Assembly (NCBI RefSeq): GCF_004363725.1
Contig: NZ_SNZF01000008.1
Location: 85,176 to 149,175, forward strand
Length of the DNA: 64,000 nucleotides
Origin: Aquamicrobium defluvii
GTDB lineage: Bacteria; Pseudomonadota; Alphaproteobacteria; Rhizobiales; Rhizobiaceae
Reading direction: 5' to 3'
The position numbers and the translations under genes were made by a program. The notes below the pieces were generated by a model. The model was not told the origin of the DNA. It did no database searches and worked only from the letters and a program-made list of their open reading frames with translations. Of this stretch, positions 46,968 through 55,533 are shown one piece after another (positions within the stretch are counted from its first letter, which is position 1; every line of letters starts with the position of its first letter).

Positions 46968-48577
46968 GACTTGAACACGTCGAAATTGCTGCGCGCCGTC
47001 ACCGAACGGATCGGAACCACATTGGCCGGACGGCCCATCTGGGCGGCGGTTTTCTTCACGGCCGAGGGGCCGCGATAGCCGAACAGCAGATACTGCCAAG
47101 CCTCCATGATGTGGGAATACTCGTTTTTCTCGATCTCCAGGCTATCGGTCTTGGCCAGCGTCGAATGCTTGGTGAGCTGGTATTGCGACACGAATCCGCG
47201 GATCGTGTACTTGCAGAGCGGATCGACCAGCAGCCGCGGCGTGTTGGCGTCGATGTCGCCCAGGTACCAGTCTACGGCTTCGAAGCGGGAGCCGAGATCG
47301 TTCGAGGCGGTCGGGCTGATCGGGATCTGCAGTGCGAGCTGCACGGTCTCCACCCAGGCCAATTCGCCCCGCACCTTGTCGGCGCCGTACCAGCTCGAGG
47401 GATCGGCCCATGCGCCCGCGCAACGCATGCCGCGATAATCCTTCAGCAGCACTTCCATGATCATTTCGGCAAAGCGTGCCGGTCCGGTTACCGTGTCCGG
47501 CCGCGACACGACTTCCCGCTGCGCCCGGAACTGGCCGGTCGGCATGAACTGGCCTATGCCGCAGGCAGGCCGGCCACCGGCGTCCATGCCGAGATAGAAT
47601 GGCAGCTCCGGCACGATCTGCAGCGGCTGGTCGGAGCGGCTTTTCTGGATGTTGAAACGCGAGAAGATCACCGTGCCCGAGGCTTTCGGCGCGTACATTC
47701 CATGCACATTGCGGCGGGCGTCCGGCGCATCCGGCCCACCGAACTGCCGTTCCTCTTCCTCGTACTTGTGCCGGGCCTTGCCGACGCGGTTTTCCGCTTG
47801 GGGCGACAGGCCGGAGGGCTGGGAGAAGAAATTATAGCCGGGCCACTTTTCCGGTTCCTCGATCTCGCGCACATAGGTCCAGTTGGTTTCGTCCGGCGGA
47901 TTGAAGTCGCCGCACACGATGCGCGGAACGTTGATGGACTGCCGGCCGCTGTCGGGATCCGTGATCCAGCCCAGCCGGTCGCCTTCCCATTCCATCATCT
48001 CGCTTTCCGGCGGGTAGCGGCCGGTACGGCCATAAAGCAGACCAGGAGCATCTTCGTGGATCAGGTCGCATTCGTTGAGCCAGCCGCCCGAGATCTCGTA
48101 ACCCTTGAAGAAGCTGTCGAGATTTTGCTCGCCGATCGCGCCGAACTGCATTTCCGCCCGGACCTTGGTGATGCGCTTCTCCCACTGCCCCTTGGCGATG
48201 TACCAGGAACGAAGCACGTCCCATTCGAGGATGTGCGTCACCGGCCGGTCGATGCCGCCCGTGAAAGCCCCGCTTTCGCTTGCCGTGTAGGGGCCACCCT
48301 TCGGAAACGCCTCGAGCCATGACGCCAGCGCCGTCTTCGCCATTTCGCGATAGGTATCGCGCACCGCCGCCCAGCGCACATGCACGACGCCATCCTTACA
48401 GATCGGGAAGTCCACAGCGGAATGGCGCACGATCTTGAAGATCGAGGCGACCGTTTTGCCGGAGCCCCACGGGCCGCGTATGAAGTCGAGCGGCCCCATG
48501 GAGCGCACATAGCGTTCGGCCACCGGCCCCGGAAACCGATAGTGGCGGATGAGATCGAAACCCAGCCCTTGACCCAT
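46964..48577 (-). CDS. Terminase large subunit
   Basis: This 537-residue DNA-packaging motor has an N-terminal ATPase with Walker A GPWGSGKT near residue 35 and SGGWLNECDLI as likely Walker B region. The C-terminal nuclease domain begins around PFYLGMDAGGRPACGIG with the first metal-binding Asp. It is the gp19-like packaging enzyme that pairs with the portal. Confidence 0.9.
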   Translation of the reverse strand: MGQGLGFDLIRHYRFPGPVAERYVRSMGPLDFIRGPWGSGKTVASIFKIVRHSAVDFPICKDGVVHVRWAAVRDTYREMAKTALASWLEAFPKGGPYTASESGAFTGGIDRPVTHILEWDVLRSWYIAKGQWEKRITKVRAEMQFGAIGEQNLDSFFKGYEISGGWLNECDLIHEDAPGLLYGRTGRYPPESEMMEWEGDRLGWITDPDSGRQSINVPRIVCGDFNPPDETNWTYVREIEEPEKWPGYNFFSQPSGLSPQAENRVGKARHKYEEEERQFGGPDAPDARRNVHGMYAPKASGTVIFSRFNIQKSRSDQPLQIVPELPFYLGMDAGGRPACGIGQFMPTGQFRAQREVVSRPDTVTGPARFAEMIMEVLLKDYRGMRCAGAWADPSSWYGADKVRGELAWVETVQLALQIPISPTASNDLGSRFEAVDWYLGDIDANTPRLLVDPLCKYTIRGFVSQYQLTKHSTLAKTDSLEIEKNEYSHIMEAWQYLLFGYRGPSAVKKTAAQMGRPANVVPIRSVTARSNFDVFKS

Positions 48578-48911
48578 GACCCATCACCCTCATTGCCACG
48601 CGGCTCGCGCGCCCGCGGCCCGATTCAAGGTCGAGAATGTAATTCGTGCGCCCCGCCGTCCTTTGCGGGCATGCTTCGACATGGGCCGTGTGTGTGAGGC
48701 ACAGCCCCCGTGGGGTGCTGTGGGGCCGCGCGGTTTTGAAATTCGGGGCGCGCGCCCTGGCCGCCGAAGGGCATGGGGGGCGGGGTCGAGCGCCATACGC
48801 CAGGCGATTGCCCGGCCTCACGTGCACGGGCACGCGAGGTGCGAGCGATGGCGTTTTTCAAGCGCACATGATTTGCCATCATGTGCAATTGCAATGAAAT
48901 CAATGCGTTAC
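48578..48911. other. 334-bp gap between terminase subunit genes
   Basis: I see no convincing coding region here; open frames on the minus strand are Arg/Pro-rich without ribosome binding sites. A perfect 9-bp inverted repeat (GCACATGAT, 5-nt spacer, ATCATGTGC) lies at 48864-48886. It is not followed by a U-run on either strand, so a protein-binding or packaging site is more likely than a terminator. Confidence 0.5.
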
Positions 48912-49514
48912 CTAGACGTGCGACTGGTCCGGCTTATGTCGCACGGCCTCGCCATCGATAAGCCCTTGATTTTGCTCACTATCGTCTGGCGGCATGAACT
49001 CGTCGCCGGCGAAGCCCTGCCCGGCCATGATCGCGATGTTGTTGCCGTCGCCGATCACCATCAGCGGGCGCTTGTCGCCGACCGGCAGGTCGAGCTGCTG
49101 TGGCTTCTTCGAATGATGGTAGTTCATGATCGTTTCGGCCGCGCCCTTCATCAGGCCGAGCACTGCCAGCTTGCTCCCGGCCGTATTGGCCCCGACGAGC
49201 CGGCAGAGCTGGGCGAAGTCGGCCGACTGGATCAGCGACAGCGTAACCCATGGGTCGCGGTGCCCCAGCGCGCCCAGATAGCCGATCATGTCGCCATTCT
49301 TGCGGTTCGCCGCGCCCTTCGGCCTCCCCCGCGCCCTGCGCTGGGTCAGTACAGGTTCGGCCACCATCGCCAGGAGGTCGGTCGCCTCGAGATCAGGCGA
49401 GCCAGCCAGAAGATCGACGGGATCGGCACCGGGAAGCGCCGCCTGGGCGGCCTCGCCGCCAGCGGCAGCCGGTGTGTGTGCCTCTGACAGCGGGTCAACT
49501 GGCTTCTTCGGCAT
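48912..49514 (-). CDS. Probable terminase small subunit
   Basis: This 200-residue protein has an acidic disordered N-terminus, a basic AT-hook-like segment (RRARGRPKGAANRK, about residues 59-72), and a helical core (YLGALGHRDPWVTLSLIQSADFAQL). It is first in the late operon, upstream of the large subunit, as small terminases usually are. The C-terminal 50 residues are acidic. Confidence 0.65.
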   Translation of the reverse strand: MPKKPVDPLSEAHTPAAAGGEAAQAALPGADPVDLLAGSPDLEATDLLAMVAEPVLTQRRARGRPKGAANRKNGDMIGYLGALGHRDPWVTLSLIQSADFAQLCRLVGANTAGSKLAVLGLMKGAAETIMNYHHSKKPQQLDLPVGDKRPLMVIGDGNNIAIMAGQGFAGDEFMPPDDSEQNQGLIDGEAVRHKPDQSHV

Positions 49515-50245
49515 GGAAAACCCCCTTAGGCCAATATTTTAATCCGGTTACCAGCCGAGGCATTGGGTAACCTTTCGGGAACCGGCTTTTCGATAGGCAA
49601 TTCAAATAGATATACTCATCGGGTTACCGGTTACATGGTTACCTCCTAACGCACACGCGCCCGCGCGCGCGTGGGGAGCTTTCCTTTTCCGGGTAACCGG
49701 TAACCAAATCACTCATGCCTCTGATTTCCTTTGATTTTTCTGGTTACCGCGTCGGGAACCCATTGGTAACCCGGTAACCGCTCCCGGCCCCAGCCGAAGC
49801 GCTATCAGCCTCGCCCGGCCGCCCTATCGTCCATTGCCAGCAATGAAAATGGCGGCAGGAACTGCCCTTCCCGATCACGGGGCGGGGGCAATTTGGGTCA
49901 ATTGCGCGTGTGGAAAACATGCGATTTCTGCCTGTAATCGGGTCAGATGACGCGGGAAATCCGTCGCGGAAACCGGGCGCGGGAAAAAGTGCAACGCGCG
50001 TGAGATTGCGTTTTGCGGGAAAATTGACCGGAATTTTTTGCACACTGGCGGGGATGGGAGACGAAAGCGGCGTGGCCCTGCCGGGCCACTGGTCATTCTG
50101 ATGTGACACATGGCACCAGCGCCGCCCGCCGGGGCGCAGCAATGGCCATGTGGGAGCCGGGCGGGCTCATAGTCAGCCTGTCGAAGGAATCGCACTGCAA
50201 GGGCGCGCTGGTCGCGCGCCGGCCTTCATGTGCCGCAAGGTCCTC
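49515..50245. other. 731-bp non-coding block between late operon and SOS-box gene
   Basis: No gene is supported on either strand. The left 265 bp hold the GGTTACC array described separately. A CG-dinucleotide run (CGCGCCCGCGCGCGCG) lies near 49655-49670. The rest, 49780-50245, shows no structure I can name. Late-promoter, origin or packaging functions are all possible. Confidence 0.5.
49546..49779. repeat. Cluster of GGTTACC / GGTAACC heptamers
   Basis: Nine exact copies of GGTTACC or its complement start at 49546, 49566, 49622, 49637, 49692, 49699, 49742, 49765 and 49773. Near-copies are at 49577 and 49754 (GGGAACC) and 49629 (GGTTACA). Two pairs are directly adjacent head-to-tail. Chance would give far less than one exact copy in this length. 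The array looks like iterons or a multi-site operator. Confidence 0.85.
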
Positions 50246-50281
50246 TTGACGGCGATGGGTATATGTTCCTATTTCGTTCTT
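50246..50281 (+). promoter_or_regulatory. Promoter with LexA (SOS) box
   Basis: GTTC-N7-GTTC, the alphaproteobacterial LexA box, occupies 50265-50279, 2 bp before an ATG at 50282. A TTGACG hexamer at 50246 and TATTTC at 50270 form a -35/-10 pair with 18-bp spacing. The box covers the -10 and the expected transcript would begin at or near the ATG, so it may be leaderless. Confidence 0.6.
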
Positions 50282-50593
50282 ATGCCGGAACCGTCCTCAC
50301 ATCCCCGCCTGGTGGGCCGCTGGGCGCTCGCGAACGCTGACCAGGCCGGGCAGATTGTGCGTGTCGAGTGCTATCATTGCAGCATCACCCGGCACTATTA
50401 CCCGGCCGACCTGAAGGCCCTGTTTGGAAACGTCCCGCCCAGCGGAATCCGCATGCGGTGCGAGAAGTGCGGGAAAACGGACTGGATACGGGCCGATTTC
50501 GTGCGCATGTCAGCCGCAGAGCGGCAGGCCATCCGCATTCGCAAGCTGGTAGGAGTGCGCATGGTGCGCAAGGTCATCTGGAAAGACGAGTAA
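50282..50593 (+). CDS. SOS-box-controlled zinc-ribbon protein, antirepressor candidate
   Basis: This 103-residue protein starts MPEPSSHPRLVGRW and carries two Cys pairs (ECYHCSI and RCEKCGK, 33 residues apart) and a basic C-terminus (IRKLVGVRMVRKVIWKDE). It is the only rightward gene within the leftward early/late block and has its own LexA-box promoter. No ribosome binding site precedes the ATG, in line with a leaderless message; in-frame ATGs at 50228 and 50255 lie in or before the box. Function is unknown. An inducer role is inferred from context. Confidence 0.65.
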   Translation: MPEPSSHPRLVGRWALANADQAGQIVRVECYHCSITRHYYPADLKALFGNVPPSGIRMRCEKCGKTDWIRADFVRMSAAERQAIRIRKLVGVRMVRKVIWKDE

Positions 50594-50605
50594 CCGAAAA
50601 CAGCG

Positions 50606-50950
50606 TTACCGCGGTAGCAGATCGATAACGCGACCTTCGCGGCGGGCGCGGGCCTCGGCCATCGCTTCGAACTCGCCGCAATCGAGCGCTCGCCTGTCAT
50701 CGACGCATTCTTCCCGCGTCACGCCAAACGTCCAGCGATGCCCCCAGGGCGTATCGATCGCTGGCACGTGACCGGCATCAATGCCGCAATACAGGCACCA
50801 TATCAGCGCCTTTTCATAGCCGAACGGTGCAGAAACAGCCCGCCCGCAGCGCGCGCAAAAGCAGCCGAAACCAGCCTTGTCGCGCAGGGCTCCATCGCCG
50901 GCATGGGCGAAGAAATCAGGCATCGAGGCGACGATCTTCAGCCCTGCCAT
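50606..50950 (-). CDS. Small zinc-finger-like phage protein
   Basis: This 114-residue protein has cysteines in GCFCARCGR and WCLYCGID that could bind zinc, followed by a region ending in a basic tail (RARREGRVIDLLPR). Its ATG overlaps the stop of the helicase-like gene (TGATG). It is the last gene of the leftward early operon. Function is unknown. Confidence 0.65.
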   Translation of the reverse strand: MAGLKIVASMPDFFAHAGDGALRDKAGFGCFCARCGRAVSAPFGYEKALIWCLYCGIDAGHVPAIDTPWGHRWTFGVTREECVDDRRALDCGEFEAMAEARARREGRVIDLLPR

Positions 50951-52818
50951 CAGTCCGCCTTGCTGGAATACTGCTCGAAGGCCTCGAGGTCGACCAGCAG
51001 GCAATGCTTGGCCAGGCCGTTGATCTTCACCTTGCGCGCCGGCAGCACGATAGACTTCGGGGCCTGTTTCAGCGCCAGATACCAGCCGCCCTTGTGGAAA
51101 TCGGTATCGCCGAAGATACGCTGCAGCTGCGGGCCGTCCGCCGGCACCGCGAGCACCGGCCCGGCATTGGCATCCGCCTTGCCCTTGTCGAGGCATCCGA
51201 GATTGACCAGTTGCAGGCGCTCGCGTGCGCCCTTGGCGTCCCAGCCGCCATTGGAAGGGCCTCGCAGCAATTCCTCGCACACGCCGCCCACCGTCGGCCG
51301 CACGCCGTCGCGCCACTGGTCGATGGTGCTCTGGAAGAGAATGTCGAGCGCCTTGTGCCAGTGCTCGAGGTTTTCGGTGCGGTCGGCCGCGGTGGATTCC
51401 GCGATGATGCGGCCGAGGTGCTCGGGATCCTCGGCCACCGGCAGCCCGATATCCTCGAGCACTTCCTGCCCCACCAGCAGCTCGGCCGCCGCCAGCAGCG
51501 TGCCATAGGTGTCGATAGCGCGCGCCGAAAGCCCGTGCTGGCCCAGCGTGGCGGCGTAGAACGGCAGCAAACGGTCGGAAAATTCCTTCCAGCCGTCCAT
51601 CACCTGGCGAAGGATCATGCGCCCGTCCGTCTCCGGTTTCAGCACCAGGTCGCGTTCGGTGCGGCCCGGCCGCTCCAGCGGGCCGAGGTTGAGCATGGCC
51701 ATGCGGGTCTTGTCCTGCGGTCCCATGGGCGGGGGAATGATGGCGCTGAAGAAAAAGCTGTTGCGCGCGGTGAAGGTGGTGGCTTCATGATCCTGCCCGC
51801 CGCGGCTGATGTCGCCACCAGTATAGGCCACGCGCGCCAGCTCGATGATGCTTTCCGGCCGGTTCGTGCCCGATTTGCTTTCCAGCTCATCCACCATGAA
51901 TGGCAGCGAATCGAGCTTGATGCGCTGATAGATGCCGGCGGCCGTGGTGTTCACGCTGGTCATCACCGCGCCATCGAGGGCGGCTTTCACCACCTCATGC
52001 AGCCGGCTCTTGCCGACGCCGGCGCCGCCGCTGGCGAATACGATCGGCCGGGCCTTCAGCGCGCCGCCCATCAGCGCGGTGGCGATCCAGCCCAGCACGA
52101 GCACGGGATCGAGCACCGGCCGCTGCCAGTTCCATGTGCGCAGGTCCTCGAGGATGCGCCGCGCCGGGCTTTCCCCGGCCTCAACTGGCATCGCCCAGGG
52201 CTCGATTGTCGCGGCCATGCGGGTATAGAGGTGCCCGTCATGCTGGGCCGGCCGGCTGCGCTCGAGGCGCTTGCCGTCGGCGCGCCACAGCCAGCCGCCG
52301 CTATGCCAGATGAAATTGCCGTGGCTGTCCTGCCACCCTCCCCGGCCGCGATGCTGGGTGTTGGGATCGAAATCGGGCTTGCGCGCCGCCTCGTTGATGA
52401 TCGCCATCATGCACTTGTCGCGCTCGACGCGCACAACCTGCGGCGGGATGATTTTTTCCTCGGAGATCTTCTTCGGCTTCGACCAGGCCGGCCAGTAGAA
52501 CATCATGGTGTTGAGGCGCGGCGCGAACAGATCGGTCAGCGCCGGCATGTCCCAGCGCTCCATCTTGCGCATGTGGCCGGTGGTGGAAATGCAATAGACG
52601 CTGCCTTCGGAATCGCGGCCGACGACTTTCACCGGGCAGTCCGGCGGCATGCGGTCGAAGGGCGCGCCCTCCCACTTGCCGGGCGGCACGCCGTTGCGCG
52701 GCTGGTTCGGGTCGGGATCGGGCGCGGAAAGCCATTCCTGCTCTTCCTTCACCCGCTCGGCATCGGCGAATGTGGCCTGCAGCGCCCGCGCGCCGGTCTG
52801 TGTCTGTGCTTTCGCCAT
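50950..52818 (-). CDS. AAA+/helicase-like replication protein
   Basis: This 622-residue protein has an N-terminal region of about 240 residues and then a P-loop ATPase domain: FASGGAGVGKSRLHEVV as Walker A and LPFMVDELESKSG as Walker B-like. This is the layout of phage and plasmid primase-helicase proteins (DUF927/SF3-like). It follows the Toprim primase genes in the early operon and is the likely replicative helicase, though the exact family is uncertain. Confidence 0.7.
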   Translation of the reverse strand: MAKAQTQTGARALQATFADAERVKEEQEWLSAPDPDPNQPRNGVPPGKWEGAPFDRMPPDCPVKVVGRDSEGSVYCISTTGHMRKMERWDMPALTDLFAPRLNTMMFYWPAWSKPKKISEEKIIPPQVVRVERDKCMMAIINEAARKPDFDPNTQHRGRGGWQDSHGNFIWHSGGWLWRADGKRLERSRPAQHDGHLYTRMAATIEPWAMPVEAGESPARRILEDLRTWNWQRPVLDPVLVLGWIATALMGGALKARPIVFASGGAGVGKSRLHEVVKAALDGAVMTSVNTTAAGIYQRIKLDSLPFMVDELESKSGTNRPESIIELARVAYTGGDISRGGQDHEATTFTARNSFFFSAIIPPPMGPQDKTRMAMLNLGPLERPGRTERDLVLKPETDGRMILRQVMDGWKEFSDRLLPFYAATLGQHGLSARAIDTYGTLLAAAELLVGQEVLEDIGLPVAEDPEHLGRIIAESTAADRTENLEHWHKALDILFQSTIDQWRDGVRPTVGGVCEELLRGPSNGGWDAKGARERLQLVNLGCLDKGKADANAGPVLAVPADGPQLQRIFGDTDFHKGGWYLALKQAPKSIVLPARKVKINGLAKHCLLVDLEAFEQYSSKAD

Positions 52819-52842
52819 AGTGCCCGATCATGCTGGATAGGT

Positions 52843-52873
52843 GCCGGCCGCCGCACGCGCAGCGGCGGCCGGC
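52843..52873 (-). terminator. Strong GC hairpin between early genes
   Basis: A 12-bp perfect stem (GCCGGCCGCCGC / GCGGCGGCCGGC) with a 7-nt loop begins 13 nt after the stop of the gene at 52887 and ends 25 nt before the helicase-like gene. There is no U-run, so it may attenuate or protect the transcript rather than end it. Confidence 0.4.
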
Positions 52874-52886
52874 GGCGCTGGGGAGG

Positions 52887-53564
52887 TCAGCGCGAAGGCG
52901 TGAATCCGGTCGCCTCGAAGGGGCTGTGCGTCACCTGCAGGGCCTGCTCGCCCGGCCAGCCGGAAGATTGCGGCACCGGCTTCGCCAGCTCGGCCAGCTC
53001 GCAGCGCATGAACTCGAGCGCGGCAAGGCAGGCATGGCGAAACACCGAAAGCGCCAGCATGTCGGCGTTGCTCGGGATGGTGGCCGGCAGGCTCTTCTGG
53101 ATCTCGAGGTGCTTGTACATGGCCAGCAGCGGGGCGTCGGGGTTCTCAAGCACGAAATTGGCCATGATGTCGGATTCCTCGGCATCGAACACACGAATCC
53201 ATGTGAAACCCTCGATGTCGATCGGTTCCCGGCTGGCATAGGTCGCTGCCATGCCGGAAACCTCGCGTGCAAGCTGGGCGAGGCTCATTGGTGCTACTGC
53301 CTCGACTTCAGCACGCTCGCCTTCGTCGGGTTGAGCCCCTTCAGCATTTGCCGCATCCGCCCCAGCATCAGCCGCGCCCTGCACCGGTCCGGCGTCCGCG
53401 GCATCGGCCGGCTTTTCATCGCCGGCGGCCGCATCACCGGATCCGGCTGCCGCCGCCTGTCCTGTTGCAGCTGCAACGGCAGCGTCATCGGCCGCATCTG
53501 CAGGCGCATTTTGTGCATCGGCAGCGGCTTCCAGCTTTCCGGCATCCTTTTTTTGCTTTCCCAC
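52887..53564 (-). CDS. Hypothetical early protein with disordered Ala/Asp-rich N-terminus
   Basis: This 225-residue protein has residues 1-90 that are low-complexity Ala/Asp/Gly (AADAQNAPADAADDAAV), then a folded-looking domain from about residue 92 (SLAQLAREVSGMAATYASRE, IRVFDAEESDIMANFVLENP, SVFRHACLAALEFMRCELAEL). I recognise no family. It lies within the replication operon. Confidence 0.7.
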   Translation of the reverse strand: MGKQKKDAGKLEAAADAQNAPADAADDAAVAAATGQAAAAGSGDAAAGDEKPADAADAGPVQGAADAGADAANAEGAQPDEGERAEVEAVAPMSLAQLAREVSGMAATYASREPIDIEGFTWIRVFDAEESDIMANFVLENPDAPLLAMYKHLEIQKSLPATIPSNADMLALSVFRHACLAALEFMRCELAELAKPVPQSSGWPGEQALQVTHSPFEATGFTPSR

Positions 53565-53567
53565 GTT

Positions 53568-53873
53568 TCAGCCCTCCATCAACCGTGAACGCAGCGCATA
53601 ACCTTCCAACGGCCAGATCTGGCGCACGGCATCCTCGAAGGCGAACTGCTCGCCCAGCTCGGCGTTGAAGTTCTCCGGATCGGCCGGCGCGGCCTTGCCG
53701 ATGACGATGAAACCGTTGCTCATCTTCAGAAAGCAAACCGTCATCGTCGGTTCGATCTCCGGGCGCAGGAACACGCGCTCGGCGATCTTATCCTTGATGC
53801 TTTCCAGCGAAACGCGGTTCGGCGTCTTCTGCACCGCCGCGCTGGCGGCGTCGGTAACCTGCAAGCTGTCCAC
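53568..53873 (-). CDS. Gp49-family phage protein
   Basis: This 101-residue protein begins with GTG overlapping the primase stop; AAGGAG lies upstream. The core (RVSLESIKDKIAERVFL, MTVCFLKMSNGFIVIGKA, PENFNAELGEQFAFEDAVRQ, WPLEGYALRSRL) matches the widespread Gp49 family of phage early proteins, whose role is not defined. Confidence 0.85.
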   Translation of the reverse strand: MDSLQVTDAASAAVQKTPNRVSLESIKDKIAERVFLRPEIEPTMTVCFLKMSNGFIVIGKAAPADPENFNAELGEQFAFEDAVRQIWPLEGYALRSRLMEG

Positions 53874-55030
53874 TACTCTTCTCCTTGCGCCAGATCGTTG
53901 AAATCGTCGCCGACATGGCTGGCTTCCACGACGACGAGCTTGCCGCTCGCTTCCAGCCCGGCCAGCGCCTGGTCGAACTGTTTCTGTGCCTGGGCGTTGC
54001 CGCTGTTGTTGTCGCGGGCGAACAGGATCCATTCCACGCAAGGCAGATCGACCGGCGCGGAGCCGACGCCGGCCAGAGAGCCGGCCGCCCACACGCGCGC
54101 GCGGCCGCCCAGCGTGGCGGCGAAGCTCTGCGCGGTCTCGCGTCCTTCGGCGATGATCAGCGGCGCGGGCTCCTCCGTCATCCAGAACGGCTGCCCGGTC
54201 GGGCCGGTGGCGATTTCGATCACCGCGCCTTTCGCCTCGCCCCACATCAGCTTGGACACATCGACCGGCGCTTTCGCCGGCCGATAGGGATCAAGAAAGG
54301 TGACATGGCAGGCGGTGACGATGCCCAGCCGGTTGCGCATGGCTGAAAGCACTCCCGGATAAAGCGGCCCGGCCTGTTGCTTGAACGAGCGGCCGTTGCC
54401 GTCGCGGCCCCATACAGCGCCGCGCCACCATTCCACCGCCGGCGTCACCCGCGTGGAGAAGCCGGAAAGGTCGGGCACGGCCTCGAGGGCACAGTTGCGC
54501 GCCCCGAAATAGGCCCGCGCATGCGCCTCGGCCGTCGAGCCGTCGCCCAGCGCAAAGGAGCCATAGGGCACTTCGATGTGCCCTACCCGGCCCGGCTTCG
54601 CGTGGAACAGCCGGTCGGCTTCCGCCAGCTTTTCGCGCCGGCGTCTTTCGTCCTGGCGGGCGCGGGCCTCGGCGCGCTGATGCACAACCTTGCGCATGGC
54701 GTCCCGGTCGGCCCGGCTCATGGTGCGAAGCCCGAGGAAATCGCGCGCCCACACCAGCGCGCCCTTCGTATCGGTGCCCTGCACATAGGCGATCAGCCGG
54801 ATGACATCGCCCTTGTCGCCGCTGCGCCAGTCCTTCCAGGCGCCAGCCACGCCGCCGCGCATGCGGATCTTCAGCGTGGGGTTGCGGCCCTGCCGATAAT
54901 CGTTGGTCACCGGGTTGAACGACACCCACTGGCCGCCCTCATTGCGGCCGTTCGGCAGCAGCACGCGACACAGATCCTCGATCCGGCCCTGCAGCTCCGA
55001 TTTGATGATGTCGAGATCGCCGCCGGTCAC
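53873..55030 (-). CDS. DNA primase-like protein with Toprim domain
   Basis: This 385-residue protein has GTG as start, overlapping the upstream stop (GTGA). The N-terminal part (WVSFNPVTNDYRQGRNP, DWRSGDKGDVIRLIAYVQG) resembles the DUF7146/primase-associated region. The C-terminal part is a Toprim domain: PLIIAEGRETAQSFAATL with the catalytic Glu and VEWILFARDNNSGNAQAQ with the metal-binding Asp. It would prime phage replication. An open extension upstream to 55291 is a shadow of the ASCH gene. Confidence 0.82.
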   Translation of the reverse strand: MTGGDLDIIKSELQGRIEDLCRVLLPNGRNEGGQWVSFNPVTNDYRQGRNPTLKIRMRGGVAGAWKDWRSGDKGDVIRLIAYVQGTDTKGALVWARDFLGLRTMSRADRDAMRKVVHQRAEARARQDERRRREKLAEADRLFHAKPGRVGHIEVPYGSFALGDGSTAEAHARAYFGARNCALEAVPDLSGFSTRVTPAVEWWRGAVWGRDGNGRSFKQQAGPLYPGVLSAMRNRLGIVTACHVTFLDPYRPAKAPVDVSKLMWGEAKGAVIEIATGPTGQPFWMTEEPAPLIIAEGRETAQSFAATLGGRARVWAAGSLAGVGSAPVDLPCVEWILFARDNNSGNAQAQKQFDQALAGLEASGKLVVVEASHVGDDFNDLAQGEE

Positions 55031-55533
55031 AGCAGCATCCCCTGCGGCGATTTCAACGGCACAACGGCTGCATCGAGCATCCATTTCGCCGGCGGCACCG
55101 CTTCCCCGCCGGGCTTCCACTCGAAGAAATAGAGCTTGCCGGCACTGGGTATGAACTGGATAGGATAAGCATCGCTGACGAGAAGGCCTTTCGGGCCGAA
55201 AAACCATGGGCTGTCGCACTTCCGGACAATGCCGAGCATGCGGCCGATTCCAACGATGCCGCCACGCTGGAGCTCGGCCGCCGGCGGGCACTCGAAGCCC
55301 ATATCTTCGATGAAGTCGCGACCGTCTTCATATTCGGCCCGCGTCATGCCCTTGCTGGCATGGATGCAGAAAAAGCCGATATGCTGACGCTGCGGTGTGA
55401 TGACGCGCCACGAGCGGTTTTCGACTGGCTTCCAGCCCATCGCCAGCGCATGCGCCCAGGGCTGTCGAACCGAAAGCGCGAGCCGTGGCAGGAGTGCGTC
55501 GGCCAGGCTGCCGGTATGCAGTGTCGGCATCAT
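55027..55533 (-). CDS. ASCH domain protein
   Basis: This 168-residue protein shows the ASCH signature ALSVRQPWAHALAMGWKPVENRSWR near residues 19-43. ASCH domains are a PUA-like fold thought to bind RNA or modified nucleotides. The gene sits between an adenine methylase-like gene and the primase gene with 4-bp overlaps on both sides. Its start may be either of two adjacent ATGs (55533 or 55530). Confidence 0.82.
   Translation of the reverse strand: MMPTLHTGSLADALLPRLALSVRQPWAHALAMGWKPVENRSWRVITPQRQHIGFFCIHASKGMTRAEYEDGRDFIEDMGFECPPAAELQRGGIVGIGRMLGIVRKCDSPWFFGPKGLLVSDAYPIQFIPSAGKLYFFEWKPGGEAVPPAKWMLDAAVVPLKSPQGMLL

Noticed and set aside
49744..50142. A 132-codon minus-strand open frame in the non-coding block
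   Set aside because: It has no ribosome binding site, is Pro/Arg/Ser-rich, and runs through part of the GGTTACC array.
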